Source of the DNA: Bacteroidota bacterium | Lineage (GTDB): Bacteria; Bacteroidota; Bacteroidia; Palsa-965 | Direction of reading: 5' to 3' | DNA length: 45,837 nucleotides | Assembly (NCBI GenBank): GCA_003153435.1 | Contig: PLYR01000129.1 | Coordinates: forward strand, 1 to 45,837 | Shown: piece after piece, positions 19,608-29,064 of the stretch | How the letters are laid out: each line of letters opens with the position of its first letter | How positions within the stretch are numbered: position 1 is the stretch's first letter | Translations under genes and position numbers: made by a program | Notes under the pieces: model-generated | What the model was told of the DNA's origin: nothing | Database searches by the model: none | What the model saw: the letters and a program-made list of their open reading frames with translations, nothing else

Positions 19608-22600
19608 ATGAGTTTATCCTCTATAAGCATAAAACGACCTGTTCTGGCAATTGTGATGTCGGTTGTGATTGTTCTGTTTGGTGTAATTGGTTACACCTAT
19701 CTGGGTGTGAGGGAATATCCTTCCATAGACCCGCCAATCATTACTGTACGTACAAACTACACCGGTGCGAATGCAGATGTAATTGAATCCCAGATTACTG
19801 AACCTCTTGAAAAATCAATCAATGGTACGGCAGGTATCCGATCCATCTCTTCCTCCAGTAATCTTGGATCCAGCGTAATCACCGTAGAGTTCAATATTGA
19901 ATCTGACCTGGAAGCTGCTGCGAATGATGTTCGGGATAAAGTCTCCCAAGCCATCCGCCAGCTTCCACTGGATATAGATGCCCTGCCAACCGTTACAAAA
20001 TCGGATGCCAACTCGGATGCTATTCTTGCTGTCACTATTCAGAGCAATTCTAAAAATATCCTCCAGATAAGCGATTATGCAGAAAACATTATTGCAGAAC
20101 GTCTTCAAACCATCCCGGGAGTAAGCAGTATCCAGGTATGGGGTCAAAAAAAGTATGCCATGCGAATCTGGATGGATCCAGCGAAACTGGCCGCCTATAA
20201 ATTAACACCTCTGGATGTGCGTCAGGCATTGGACAGAGAGAATGTAGAGCTACCCGGAGGTAAGATTGAAGGTAATAAAACAGAACTCACCGTAAGAACG
20301 ATTGGCAAATTTACCACCGAAGAAAGTTTTAATAACTTGATTATAAGCGAGAATCAGGATAAAACAATCAGGCTCAAAGATGTCGGTTATGCCGTGCTCG
20401 GCCCTGAAACAGAAGAAACTATTTTAAAGCAAAGCGGCACTCCAATGATTGGACTCGGTCTTGTCCCACAACCAGGTGCCAACTACATTGATATCGCAAA
20501 TGAATTTTACAAGCGTTACGCTATCATCAAAAAAGATCTGCCAAAAGATTTTCAGCTGGACATCGCGCTCGACAATACCAAGTTTGTTAAGAATTCAATA
20601 GAAGAGGTTAAAGAAACCCTCATAATAGCTATTGTACTTGTAATCCTGATCATTTATCTTTTTTTCCGCGACTGGCTCATTGCCTTCCGCCCACTTATAG
20701 ATATTCCTGTTTCCCTCATTGGTGCATTTTTTATCATGTACTTCATGGGCTACTCCGTGAATGTCTTAACTCTGCTGGCAATCGTACTAGCAACCGGGCT
20801 GGTTGTTGACGATGGAATTGTGGTTACGGAGGTAATTTACAAAAAAGTAGAAGGTGGAATGAAACCACTGGAAGCGGCTTATAAAGGATCGGAAGAAATT
20901 TTCTTTGCCGTAATCTCCACCTCTATTACGCTTGCCGCTGTATTTATGCCGGTTATTTTTCTAAAAGGTTTTGTGGGAAGATTGTTCCGGGAGTTCGGGG
21001 TGGTTATCGCTGGCGCGGTGTTGATCTCTGCCTTCGTTTCTCTTTCACTTACCCCTATGCTCAACGCAAAGCTCATCCGTAAGAATGAAAAGAAGAGCAA
21101 GTTTTATCTGCGTACTGAACCTTTCTTTGTGGCTATGGAGAACTCCTATCGCCGCGCTCTTGAAAACTTCATGAAGAGAAGGTGGTGGGCTTTTGTAATC
21201 GTTGGGGTTTCTGTAGTTATGATATATGGCATTGGGAAATATATTCCATCGGAACTTGCTCCCCTGGATGACAGAGGATGGCTAAGGGTTTCTGTTACTG
21301 CTCCAGAAGGAGCCTCCTATGAATATATGGACAACTTCATGGATAAACTGAGCAAATTCGTTATCGACTCCGTTCCGGAAAAGACGCAGGTACTCAGTGT
21401 TACAGCTCCTAACTTTTCAGGATCTGGTTCTGTCAATAGCGGGATGATGCGGATAGTACTCAAGGATGTTGACAAGCGGAAGAGAAGTCAACAGCAGATT
21501 TACGAACTCCTGGGTAAAAACACTAAAAAGTATCCGGAGGCTAAAACCTTCATAATTCAGGAACAAACCATCAGTGTAGGAGGAGGCGCCAAGAACTCGC
21601 TACCAGTACAATATGTTATCGAAGCTCCGAATTTCGAGAAACTCAAACAAGTTCTCCCAAAGTTTATGGAGCTGGCCTACAAGGAACCTACATTCGGCGG
21701 AATGGTAGATATTAACCTCAAATTTAACAAGCCTGAACTGGATGTTACGATTAACAGGGATAAGGCCAAAGACCTTGGGGTTTCTGTGAGTGATATTGCC
21801 CAGACTCTTCAGCTTTCTTATAGTGGCGACCGCTTCGCTTACTTCAACTTGAATGGGAAACAATATCAGGTTATCGGACAAATGGATCGCGCCAACAGGG
21901 ATGAGCCCTTGGACCTGAAGTCAATTTATGTTAGAAATGGTAATGGCGATCTTATCCAGTTAGACAATGTGGTCAATGTAAAAGAAGAAAGCAGCCCTCC
22001 TCAGCTTTATCATTACAACCGCTACATGTCAGCCACCGTATCTGCCGGACTCGCACCAGGAAAAACTATTGCAGATGGTATCAATGCCATGACCTCTATC
22101 GGTAAAAAAACCCTGGATCCTTCCTTTTCAACCGAACTTACCGGGTCTTCACGTGACTTTGCTGAAAGCTCATCCAATATAGCATTCGCGTTCCTTCTTG
22201 CTTTGGGACTGATATACCTTGTGCTGGCTGCCCAGTTCGAAAGTTTTATCGATCCGTTCATTATAATGCTCACCGTACCCCTGGCACTGGCCGGAGCTCT
22301 GCTCTCGCTTTGGTATCTGAACCAAACCTTAAACATATTCAGCCAGATTGGTATGATTATGCTTGTAGGCCTTGTTACTAAGAACGGAATCCTGATTGTG
22401 GAATTTGCAAACCAGCTCAAGGAGAAAGGCATGAGCATTCATGATGCCATCCGTGAAGCAGCTGCCTCCCGCCTGCGACCAATCCTGATGACCAGTATTG
22501 CAACTGCTCTCGGAGCACTCCCTATTGCACTTGCACTTGGTGCAGGTGCCAAAAGCAGGATGTCTATGGGTACTGTAGTTATTGGAGGACTAATGTTTTC

Positions 22601-22676
22601 TCTTATACTGACCCTCTTTGTTATTCCGGCTATTTATTCCTTTATCTCCAGAGAACACAAGAAAACCGATGAATAA
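19608..22676 (+). CDS. RND efflux pump, inner-membrane permease (AcrB/HAE1-type)
   Basis: A 1022-residue proton-driven resistance-nodulation-division pump. The first membrane helix (IKRPVLAIVMSVVIVLFGVI) and the following REYPSIDPP are typical. Paired halves of six helices surround two large periplasmic loops. LATGLVVDDGIVVTE around residue 400 holds the Asp pair of the proton relay (VVDD). VGLVTKNGILIVEFANQLKE near 920 is the conserved second-half motif. It exports drugs, detergents or other amphiphiles with its adaptor and channel. The exact substrate is not visible. Its last 8 bases overlap the start of the TolC gene. Confidence 0.95.
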   Translation: MSLSSISIKRPVLAIVMSVVIVLFGVIGYTYLGVREYPSIDPPIITVRTNYTGANADVIESQITEPLEKSINGTAGIRSISSSSNLGSSVITVEFNIESDLEAAANDVRDKVSQAIRQLPLDIDALPTVTKSDANSDAILAVTIQSNSKNILQISDYAENIIAERLQTIPGVSSIQVWGQKKYAMRIWMDPAKLAAYKLTPLDVRQALDRENVELPGGKIEGNKTELTVRTIGKFTTEESFNNLIISENQDKTIRLKDVGYAVLGPETEETILKQSGTPMIGLGLVPQPGANYIDIANEFYKRYAIIKKDLPKDFQLDIALDNTKFVKNSIEEVKETLIIAIVLVILIIYLFFRDWLIAFRPLIDIPVSLIGAFFIMYFMGYSVNVLTLLAIVLATGLVVDDGIVVTEVIYKKVEGGMKPLEAAYKGSEEIFFAVISTSITLAAVFMPVIFLKGFVGRLFREFGVVIAGAVLISAFVSLSLTPMLNAKLIRKNEKKSKFYLRTEPFFVAMENSYRRALENFMKRRWWAFVIVGVSVVMIYGIGKYIPSELAPLDDRGWLRVSVTAPEGASYEYMDNFMDKLSKFVIDSVPEKTQVLSVTAPNFSGSGSVNSGMMRIVLKDVDKRKRSQQQIYELLGKNTKKYPEAKTFIIQEQTISVGGGAKNSLPVQYVIEAPNFEKLKQVLPKFMELAYKEPTFGGMVDINLKFNKPELDVTINRDKAKDLGVSVSDIAQTLQLSYSGDRFAYFNLNGKQYQVIGQMDRANRDEPLDLKSIYVRNGNGDLIQLDNVVNVKEESSPPQLYHYNRYMSATVSAGLAPGKTIADGINAMTSIGKKTLDPSFSTELTGSSRDFAESSSNIAFAFLLALGLIYLVLAAQFESFIDPFIIMLTVPLALAGALLSLWYLNQTLNIFSQIGMIMLVGLVTKNGILIVEFANQLKEKGMSIHDAIREAAASRLRPILMTSIATALGALPIALALGAGAKSRMSMGTVVIGGLMFSLILTLFVIPAIYSFISREHKKTDE

Positions 22677-23982
22677 ATTAAGAACGCTATTTGTACTTCT
22701 TTTGTCCATACTCTGTTTCACTGCAGGTGCACAGGAAATGCTCTCCCTGCAACAAGCTCTGGAAATCGCATTAAAGAGTAATTATTACATCCAGATTTCG
22801 AAGAATCAGGATGCTATCGCGGCGAATGACAACAGTCTCGGAAATGCCGGCATGCTTCCTTCTGTTTCGTTGGGTGCAAATACGGGTGGTTCTGCATCTG
22901 TCAACTCCATACACCAGCAATATGCAAGTGGTCTTGAAGTCAACAAATCAGGTGTAAATTCCAATGTGATAAATGTAACTCCTCAGTTGAACTGGGTCCT
23001 TTTCGATGGCTTAAAAATGTTTGCCACCCACGACAAACTGAAAGAACTCCAGGATATGGGTGACCTGAACCTGAAAATCTCCATTGAGAACACAGTGTCC
23101 AAAATTATTGATGCATATTTCGATATTGCAAGACAGAAACAACTCCTCGGGGCATTGAATGAAGCGATCAGTATTTATGAAGAACGTCTTTCCATTGCTG
23201 ATGTAAAGAATAAAATTGGTAGCGGAACAGAGGCCGATGTGCTTCAGGCCAAGGTTGACCTAAATGAACAGAAATCAGCTCTGCTCCGTCAAAGGGTTTT
23301 GATTGAGAACGCGAAGACTGCGTTAAACCTTCTTCTTTCCCGTGATTCCTATACATCGTTTGAGATATCCGATTCCATACAAATAACCTACAACCCCAAA
23401 TTCGAAGAACTTAAATCGTCTGTATTGCAGCAAAATAACAGCTTATTGTTCGCACAGAAGAACATCAGGGTTGCCAATTTTGCCATAAAAGAAATAGAAG
23501 CTCAGAGACTTCCTATCGTGGCAGTAAGTGCAGGATATAATTATGCGCGAAGCGAGAATTCTGCGGGCTTCGTTCTGCTCAACCAAAGTTCGGGTTATAC
23601 TGCAGGAGTGGGCATTTCCTGGAATTTATTCAACGGCTTTAACGTTAATCGCATGGCTAAAGATGCTCAAATCAATTCATTAAATTCCGAATTGATGTTT
23701 AAAGACACCCGAAACCAAGTAGAAAGTGGATTGGTAACTGCTTATCACAACTTCCAGAATGCATTGGAAGTCCTCAAACTTGAAGAAGACAATATCATTC
23801 TTGCAAAGAAAAATGTAGAAATTAACCTCGAACGATTCCGACTAGGCTATGTTACCTCTCTTCAGCTTAAAGATGCGCAACAAAGCTTTTTAAATGCAGA
23901 GAGCAGGCTTGTAGCTGCCCGCTATGACGCAAAGGTGTCCGAAACGGAGCTAATGAGGCTCAACGGAGCCTTGGTCAAATGA
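22669..23982 (+). CDS. TolC-family outer-membrane efflux channel
   Basis: A 437-residue outer-membrane factor. I start it at the ATG at 22669, inside the last codons of the pump gene, since this gives a proper signal peptide (MNKLRTLFVLLLS...AGAQ). Two OEP repeats follow (LSLQQALEIALKSNYYIQIS and the matching second-half LRLGYVTSLQLKDAQQSFLN region), forming the coiled-coil tunnel and barrel. It completes the tripartite efflux complex and is the last gene of the operon. Confidence 0.92.
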   Translation: MNKLRTLFVLLLSILCFTAGAQEMLSLQQALEIALKSNYYIQISKNQDAIAANDNSLGNAGMLPSVSLGANTGGSASVNSIHQQYASGLEVNKSGVNSNVINVTPQLNWVLFDGLKMFATHDKLKELQDMGDLNLKISIENTVSKIIDAYFDIARQKQLLGALNEAISIYEERLSIADVKNKIGSGTEADVLQAKVDLNEQKSALLRQRVLIENAKTALNLLLSRDSYTSFEISDSIQITYNPKFEELKSSVLQQNNSLLFAQKNIRVANFAIKEIEAQRLPIVAVSAGYNYARSENSAGFVLLNQSSGYTAGVGISWNLFNGFNVNRMAKDAQINSLNSELMFKDTRNQVESGLVTAYHNFQNALEVLKLEEDNIILAKKNVEINLERFRLGYVTSLQLKDAQQSFLNAESRLVAARYDAKVSETELMRLNGALVK

Positions 23983-24274
23983 GGCTGAGCTTATCTTACT
24001 CATATTATTTACCTCCTTTTTATCCGTAAATCTGCTTCTAGTATTTCTTTTATATTAACTGTTGGTTACCAAAAGGCTTTCTGAATCCATTTCTTTTCAG
24101 TTCCGAAATCTTCTCCTAATCTTCAGAATCCTTATCCAGTAGGTCTTTCAAGAGCAGATCTCTCCAAATTGTTGGCCTTATTAACAGAACCCTGTTCAAG
24201 AGAATTCAGAATTTGACATGCTCATAACCTTGGTATAAACTGGGTAGATGATCTTTGTTAAAACAGAAGGAGAT
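23983..24274. other. Intergenic stretch between the efflux operon and the phosphoesterase gene
   Basis: Nearly 300 AT-rich bases without a recognisable ORF, RNA or strong terminator. A GATCTTTG at 24250-24257 is one base from TAnnTTTG and may be the -7 element of the following operon. Confidence 0.5.
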
Positions 24275-25102
24275 ATGAAGACCCTCTACAAAACACTCGT
24301 CATTTCTGATGTACACCTTGGAATCAAGGATTCAAAGGCTAAGGAGCTTGTCCGTTTCCTCAAAGAACACTCCTGCGAAACATTGATCCTCAATGGAGAC
24401 ATCATTGATGGATGGCAACTGAAGAAATCAGGCTCCTGGAAGAAAAAGCACACCAAGTTCTTCCGGGTCATCCTGAAGGCCATGGAAAAATATAAAATGA
24501 AGATTGTGTATCTCCGAGGGAATCATGACGACTTCCTGGAACAGATTATACCATTTGAAATCGGGAACTTCTCCATCGTCAATGACTACATCCATGAATC
24601 CAACGGCAAAAGATATTACGTCATTCATGGCGATGTGTTCGACACCATTACAACCCGCATGCCTTGGTTATCAAAACTGGGAGATGTAAGCTATACTTTT
24701 CTGCTCTGGATGAATCGGAACTATAACAGGTACCGGGAACGGCGCGGCCTTCCGTACTATTCACTTTCTCAGGTTATCAAGAATAAGGTGAAATCTGCTG
24801 TTTCCTATATCTCTGATTATGAAGAACAGCTTTCAGAAGTTGCGAAGCGAAAAAAATGCGAGGGTATTATCTGCGGGCACATCCATCAACCTGCAAATAA
24901 AATGATAGGTGAAATTCATTACCTCAACTCGGGTGATTGGGTGGAATCACTCACAGCCCTGGCCGAAACCCAGGAGGGAGAATGGAAAATAATCCAATAT
25001 AAGGATTGGCTTACAGAATCGGATAAAGTCAGGGCTAAGGAACCAATCAGGATGACTGAGCCGGAAGAATCTGTGAAAATCCTAATCCCTGCATTTAGAT
25101 GA
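24275..25102 (+). CDS. LpxH-like metallophosphoesterase (UDP-2,3-diacylglucosamine diphosphatase family)
   Basis: A 275-residue calcineurin-type phosphoesterase. The dimetal site is complete: SDVHLG (about 11-16), LNGDIIDGW (about 38-46), RGNHDD (about 83-88), VIHGDVFD (about 118-125) and GHIHQP (about 207-212). The family cleaves the pyrophosphate of UDP-diacylglucosamine in lipid A synthesis, but this Bacteroidota branch often sits beside glycosyltransferases and may act on another lipid pyrophosphate. The ATG at 24275 is favoured over 24248 because the protein then starts just ahead of the first metal motif. The purine run AAGGAG is only 2 bases from it, too close for a good ribosome site, so the start is uncertain. 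Confidence 0.82.
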   Translation: MKTLYKTLVISDVHLGIKDSKAKELVRFLKEHSCETLILNGDIIDGWQLKKSGSWKKKHTKFFRVILKAMEKYKMKIVYLRGNHDDFLEQIIPFEIGNFSIVNDYIHESNGKRYYVIHGDVFDTITTRMPWLSKLGDVSYTFLLWMNRNYNRYRERRGLPYYSLSQVIKNKVKSAVSYISDYEEQLSEVAKRKKCEGIICGHIHQPANKMIGEIHYLNSGDWVESLTALAETQEGEWKIIQYKDWLTESDKVRAKEPIRMTEPEESVKILIPAFR

Positions 25103-26220
25103 ACAATCGCAAAATTGTCTTAGTAGTTCAGGGAGAAGGCCGTGGGCATATGACTCAGGCCATTTCTATGGCTGAAATACTGGAAAGTGCAGGGTTTGAA
25201 ATCTGCTCTGTACTAGTGGGTTGCAGCTCCAAAAGAGAGATCCCCGACTTCTTTTATAAAAAAATGAAAGCTCCGGTCACAAAGTTTCTCAGCCCGAACT
25301 TCATTACTGACCGTAAAAACAAATCCATTCGGGTAGCCTCTTCTCTGTTCAAGAACCTTCTTATGCTTCCCGTATTTTCCAAAAGCATAAAACAAATCGA
25401 TGCGGTAATCAAAGAACACAATCCCGCTGCAATCATTAACTTTTATGATCCGTTGATAGGCCTATACTACTTCTTTAAAAGGCCCTCTGTCCCGCTCGTT
25501 TGTATCGCACACCAATACATGTTCCTTCATCCCTTGTTCAAATTTCCGGCTGGCCACAGGGTTGACCGTGCGGCAGTACGCGTCTTCTCCCAGCTCACGG
25601 CACTTCGTTCTACCCGAAAACTTGCCATTTCCTTTTACTCTATGGAAAACCATGATAAGGCTAAAATAACGGTGGTTCCTCCCCTCCTGCGGAAAGATGT
25701 ATTTGAACAACAGGAGCAGCATAAAGATTACTACCTTATTTATCTGTTGAATAACGGGTACAAAGATGAAATTGTGAAGTGGCACCAGCAGAACCAACAC
25801 ATTGTAGCACATTGTTTTTGTGATATGCCTGAAACATATGATACCCTGAAATACGGAGAAAATCTCTACTTCCACAAACTCAACGACAAGAAATTTCTTG
25901 AATTCATGGCCGGGAGTAAGGGCCTTGTGAGTACCGCAGGATTTGAATCAGTTTGTGAAGCAATGTATTTGGGGAAACCGGTTTTTATGGTCCCTGTGGA
26001 AGGACACTTCGAGCAATTCGTAAATGCCCGTGATGCACACAAAGCCGGGGCCGGCATCTTCGACAAAAGATTTGATATCAATAAATTTGTTGAATATGTG
26101 AGCACATGCAAGCCGAACTCCGATCTTTTCCGAAAGTGGCTCAATAATTCAACCGAAATGTTCCTCAAGGAAATTAACGGAGTAATCGGCAAACCTCATG
26201 CTGCTCCTGATGCTTTGTAA
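25099..26220 (+). CDS. Glycosyltransferase family protein (GT-B, UGT/MurG-like)
   Basis: A 373-residue GT-B-fold glycosyltransferase. The N-terminal acceptor-side motif VVQGEGRGHMTQAISMAEIL and the C-terminal donor-side stretch GLVSTAGFESVCEAMYLGKP (about 271-290) with VPVEGHFEQFVNA are typical of MurG/UGT-like enzymes. It would transfer a sugar from a nucleotide donor to a lipid or small acceptor at the cytosolic face of the membrane. Its ATG overlaps the phosphoesterase stop by 4 bases. With the lipid kinase downstream it suggests a membrane glycolipid pathway. Confidence 0.85.
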   Translation: MNNRKIVLVVQGEGRGHMTQAISMAEILESAGFEICSVLVGCSSKREIPDFFYKKMKAPVTKFLSPNFITDRKNKSIRVASSLFKNLLMLPVFSKSIKQIDAVIKEHNPAAIINFYDPLIGLYYFFKRPSVPLVCIAHQYMFLHPLFKFPAGHRVDRAAVRVFSQLTALRSTRKLAISFYSMENHDKAKITVVPPLLRKDVFEQQEQHKDYYLIYLLNNGYKDEIVKWHQQNQHIVAHCFCDMPETYDTLKYGENLYFHKLNDKKFLEFMAGSKGLVSTAGFESVCEAMYLGKPVFMVPVEGHFEQFVNARDAHKAGAGIFDKRFDINKFVEYVSTCKPNSDLFRKWLNNSTEMFLKEINGVIGKPHAAPDAL

Positions 26221-26246
26221 ACAAAGTAATCTTTAAACCCCGCTTT

Positions 26247-27143
26247 ATGCCTTTGCCAATCACAGAAAGAAAAAAAATCGCATACATCGTCAACCCAAAT
26301 GCCGGGGTAGCCAATCTAAAAGAAATTGTTTCACTGATCAAACTGCATTCTCCGGCAAGCATGGAGTATGAAATTATCTATTGGGAGTATCCGGAACAGG
26401 GTAACGAAATTACCACGAGGATCAAATCAGAAAATTTCACTATCGCAGTAGCCGTAGGTGGTGATGGTACCGTGAATGAAATATCCAAAGCCCTTATTGG
26501 AACCAATATTCCTCTTGCTATTATCCCCATTGGGTCTGGCAATGGCCTGGCCAGGCACCTGAAGATCCCTCTGAATATCAAAGATGCAATCCGCCTGATA
26601 GCTGGTGGCTCAGAGATTAGTATTGACAGTTGCTTTATCAACGACCGGGCTTTTTTCTGCACTTCCGGAATCGGTTTTGATGCACATATAGGAAAACTCT
26701 TCGCCGAAGCAACCCATCGTGGGTTTTCAACCTATGTCAAAATAACGCTCTCTCAGCTTTTCAGCTATCAGCCTTCTACTTATAGTCTAACAATCAATAA
26801 AGAGAAAATAATGCGTAAGGCCTTTTTGATCACCTTTGCGAATGCCTCTCAGTATGGAAATGATGCATTCATTGCTCCTCATGCTTCCGTTGGCGATGGC
26901 CTGATCGATATATGTATCCTTAAGCCATTTAAATTCTGGGATTTACCATTCATAATATGGAGGATGTTCCACCGGAAAATCGACAAGAGTCATTTTATGG
27001 AAACATTCAGGGCATCCGAAGTGGATGTTGAGCGGGAAGCAAAGGGTCCAACTCATTTTGATGGGGAACCCGGTGAAATGGGATCGAAACTCCGGATACG
27101 TATCCTTCCCGCCTCTCTCCGGGTCATTGCGCCGGCATTTTAA
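26247..27143 (+). CDS. Diacylglycerol kinase-like lipid kinase (DAGK/YegS family)
   Basis: A 298-residue lipid kinase. The DAGK catalytic domain shows VNPNAG (about 12-17), the nucleotide loop VGGDGTVNEI (about 71-80) and IPIGSGNGLARHL (about 97-109). The C-terminal half matches the YegS/DgkB fold (GDGLIDICILKPF). It phosphorylates diacylglycerol, a sphingoid base or a glycolipid using ATP; since many Bacteroidota make sphingolipids, a sphingosine-type substrate is possible but unproven. It follows the glycosyltransferase after 26 bases and ends 5 bases from the convergent homoserine dehydrogenase stop. Confidence 0.88.
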   Translation: MPLPITERKKIAYIVNPNAGVANLKEIVSLIKLHSPASMEYEIIYWEYPEQGNEITTRIKSENFTIAVAVGGDGTVNEISKALIGTNIPLAIIPIGSGNGLARHLKIPLNIKDAIRLIAGGSEISIDSCFINDRAFFCTSGIGFDAHIGKLFAEATHRGFSTYVKITLSQLFSYQPSTYSLTINKEKIMRKAFLITFANASQYGNDAFIAPHASVGDGLIDICILKPFKFWDLPFIIWRMFHRKIDKSHFMETFRASEVDVEREAKGPTHFDGEPGEMGSKLRIRILPASLRVIAPAF

Positions 27144-27148
27144 CTTTG

Positions 27149-28351
27149 TTATACGGCACAGACAAACAATTTACTCTCTTTATTCCCCTTCAAGCAGAAC
27201 AATGATTTCAGCGTGACGGTAGCTACAATATAATTAGTTCTGGCAGAGCGGTATTCTTCCTCAATATTTAATATTTCAAGTTGTTTCAGCTCTTCCTTTT
27301 CCCGGAATCGTATGTAGACCTTGAGTGAGAAGTTATTGTCCAGTTGCTCCCCATTCACACGTTTGTCTTTACCATTCAATAGTTTCCGGAGCTTCTTGTA
27401 TGCGTATTTGTAGTTGTAGGTAAGTGCAGAGATATCGGACAGGACGGCACTTCCGGTGGGATGGCTTCCAGCCCCTTTACCTACAAATGTTTGTTTACAG
27501 GAAAAGGCTCCTTCTACTTCAACTCCATTGTATTCATAAATTACATTGTACAGCTCATCTGTTTTTTCAACAAAATGAGGCATGACGTAAACCCGAAACT
27601 CATTGCCTGACTTATAGCCGGTTCCTAATAGTTTAATTCTCAAACCCTTTTCCCTCGCATATACAATATCATCAAAGGTAATATTCTGTATTCCAAGGTT
27701 TAGTACCTGCTCTGGTTTCAGGATGAGTCCGAACGAATGCACTGTGAGCAGAATGGTTTTATAAAGGGTATCAAACCCAGCTACGTCAAGCCAGGGATTG
27801 CTTTCTGCAAATCCGCTTGCCTGTGCATCTTTCAGGATCTCACTATAGTCCTTGCTCTCCAGCTCCATTCTGGAAAGAATATAATTACAGGTTCCGTTCA
27901 GGATACCCCGAAAACTGCTGAGTAATTCATTATCATAATATTCTTCCAGGTTTCGAATGATGGGTATACTTCCTCCGGCCGAACCTTCATAAAGGAGTGC
28001 TACATTATTCTGCTCCTGAAGCTCATAAAGCTTCTGAAAATTCTCCGCCAGCATTTTCTTATTTGCGGTAACTACATTCACCCCATTATTCATCGCTGTG
28101 CTTACAATACGGAATGCTTCCTCCGCATCATCAATCAGCTCTACAATAACATCGAGATCATCCCGTTTCAGAATATCTTCCTTCTTAAACGTGAAAAAAG
28201 AGGCATCTATTTTCCTCGGTTTAGAATGGTCTTTTACACCGATAGTCGTGATGTTCGCCTTGAGGCTCTGGCTGTGATTCAGCACGTCATAAAGTCCCTG
28301 GCCAACGCATCCAAATCCAAATAGTCCAATTGAAATTTCTTTTTCTGACAT
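27149..28351 (-). CDS. hom: Homoserine dehydrogenase
   Basis: A 400-residue NAD(P)-dependent enzyme that reduces aspartate semialdehyde to homoserine, the branch point to methionine and threonine. The Rossmann motif GLFGFGCVGQGL is at about residues 9-20. The catalytic-domain signature runs from EGSAGGSIPIIRNLEEY near 125 through FRGILNGTCNYILSRM (about 145-160) to GFAESNPWLDVAGFD (about 177-191). A C-terminal extension of about 75 residues after the catalytic domain is not a clear ACT domain. It is the last gene of the sulfur-assimilation cluster, 42 bases after the APS/PAPS reductase, which fits supplying the carbon skeleton for homocysteine and methionine. Confidence 0.9.
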   Translation of the reverse strand: MSEKEISIGLFGFGCVGQGLYDVLNHSQSLKANITTIGVKDHSKPRKIDASFFTFKKEDILKRDDLDVIVELIDDAEEAFRIVSTAMNNGVNVVTANKKMLAENFQKLYELQEQNNVALLYEGSAGGSIPIIRNLEEYYDNELLSSFRGILNGTCNYILSRMELESKDYSEILKDAQASGFAESNPWLDVAGFDTLYKTILLTVHSFGLILKPEQVLNLGIQNITFDDIVYAREKGLRIKLLGTGYKSGNEFRVYVMPHFVEKTDELYNVIYEYNGVEVEGAFSCKQTFVGKGAGSHPTGSAVLSDISALTYNYKYAYKKLRKLLNGKDKRVNGEQLDNNFSLKVYIRFREKEELKQLEILNIEEEYRSARTNYIVATVTLKSLFCLKGNKESKLFVCAV

Positions 28352-28393
28352 AATTTAATTCTCGTTAACTCCATTCATTTTCTACAGACCATC

Positions 28394-29044
28394 CTATTTC
28401 AAGTGAATACCGCATTCCGACTTGGACTTATTCACCCACCGGCCTTCTCTCGCCCTACCCTGTACTGTGCAATGTATGCAACCAACAGAATTGTATCCTT
28501 TGGATTTCAATGGGTGTTCGGGTAAATTTTGTTCGAGTATGAAGGTATTGATTTGTTCTTCTGTTTGGTCAATGATCGGATAAAATTTCAGGAGTCCATC
28601 CCCCTCCTGAAAGATTTTCAAATCTTTCCGATGCTTCGTTTGAGATCCCATCAATCCGGAAACCCAGACTTCATACCCATTCTTAATTTTTTCCAAGGGC
28701 TCTACCTTGTTCACGCTACAGCATAAATCTGGGTCTTTTTTCCAGGTTTGGTCAGTCCTTGTGAATTGATTTCTCTCCTTGTCTCCTTTCAGCTCAGTCA
28801 CATTCAGTTTGAGTAAACGAGTTAGTTCGGCTTTGTATTCGAGTGTTTCCGGAAAATGATAGGTTGTTTCCAGAAAATAGATTTGTTGATCCGGGTGAAT
28901 CTTTGAAAACTGGTAAAGAAGATAGGCGGCCGTAGTCCCGAAAGAAGAAGTGTAAAGAACTTTGTTAAAGTCATTATACAGCTCCCTGATCCGTTCTTCC
29001 GGACTAAGGGGATAATATTTTTCATTTAATGCGTCGACATTCAT
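28394..29044 (-). CDS. cysH: Adenylyl-sulfate (APS)/PAPS reductase
   Basis: A 216-residue reductase that turns activated sulfate into sulfite with thioredoxin. The nucleotide-binding PP-loop relative is at the start (YTSSFGTTAAYLLYQF, about 31-46). The C-terminus ends in ECGIH, which carries the catalytic Cys. A CC pair (DLCCSVNKVEPL, near 107) plus GCIHCT (near 190) give the four Cys ligands of a [4Fe-4S] cluster, which marks the APS-reducing branch rather than the cluster-free PAPS branch. Substrate choice is therefore probably APS. It lies 20 bases after the precorrin-2 dehydrogenase/TauE fusion gene and feeds the sulfite reductase of the same operon. Confidence 0.9.
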   Translation of the reverse strand: MNVDALNEKYYPLSPEERIRELYNDFNKVLYTSSFGTTAAYLLYQFSKIHPDQQIYFLETTYHFPETLEYKAELTRLLKLNVTELKGDKERNQFTRTDQTWKKDPDLCCSVNKVEPLEKIKNGYEVWVSGLMGSQTKHRKDLKIFQEGDGLLKFYPIIDQTEEQINTFILEQNLPEHPLKSKGYNSVGCIHCTVQGRAREGRWVNKSKSECGIHLK

Positions 29045-29064
29045 TTCAAGTGGTCCGGAATAAT

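Noticed and set aside
24267-24272. AAGGAG as a Shine-Dalgarno site for the phosphoesterase
   Set aside because: It is only 2 bases from the ATG at 24275, too close to be effective, and Bacteroidota rarely rely on such sites.
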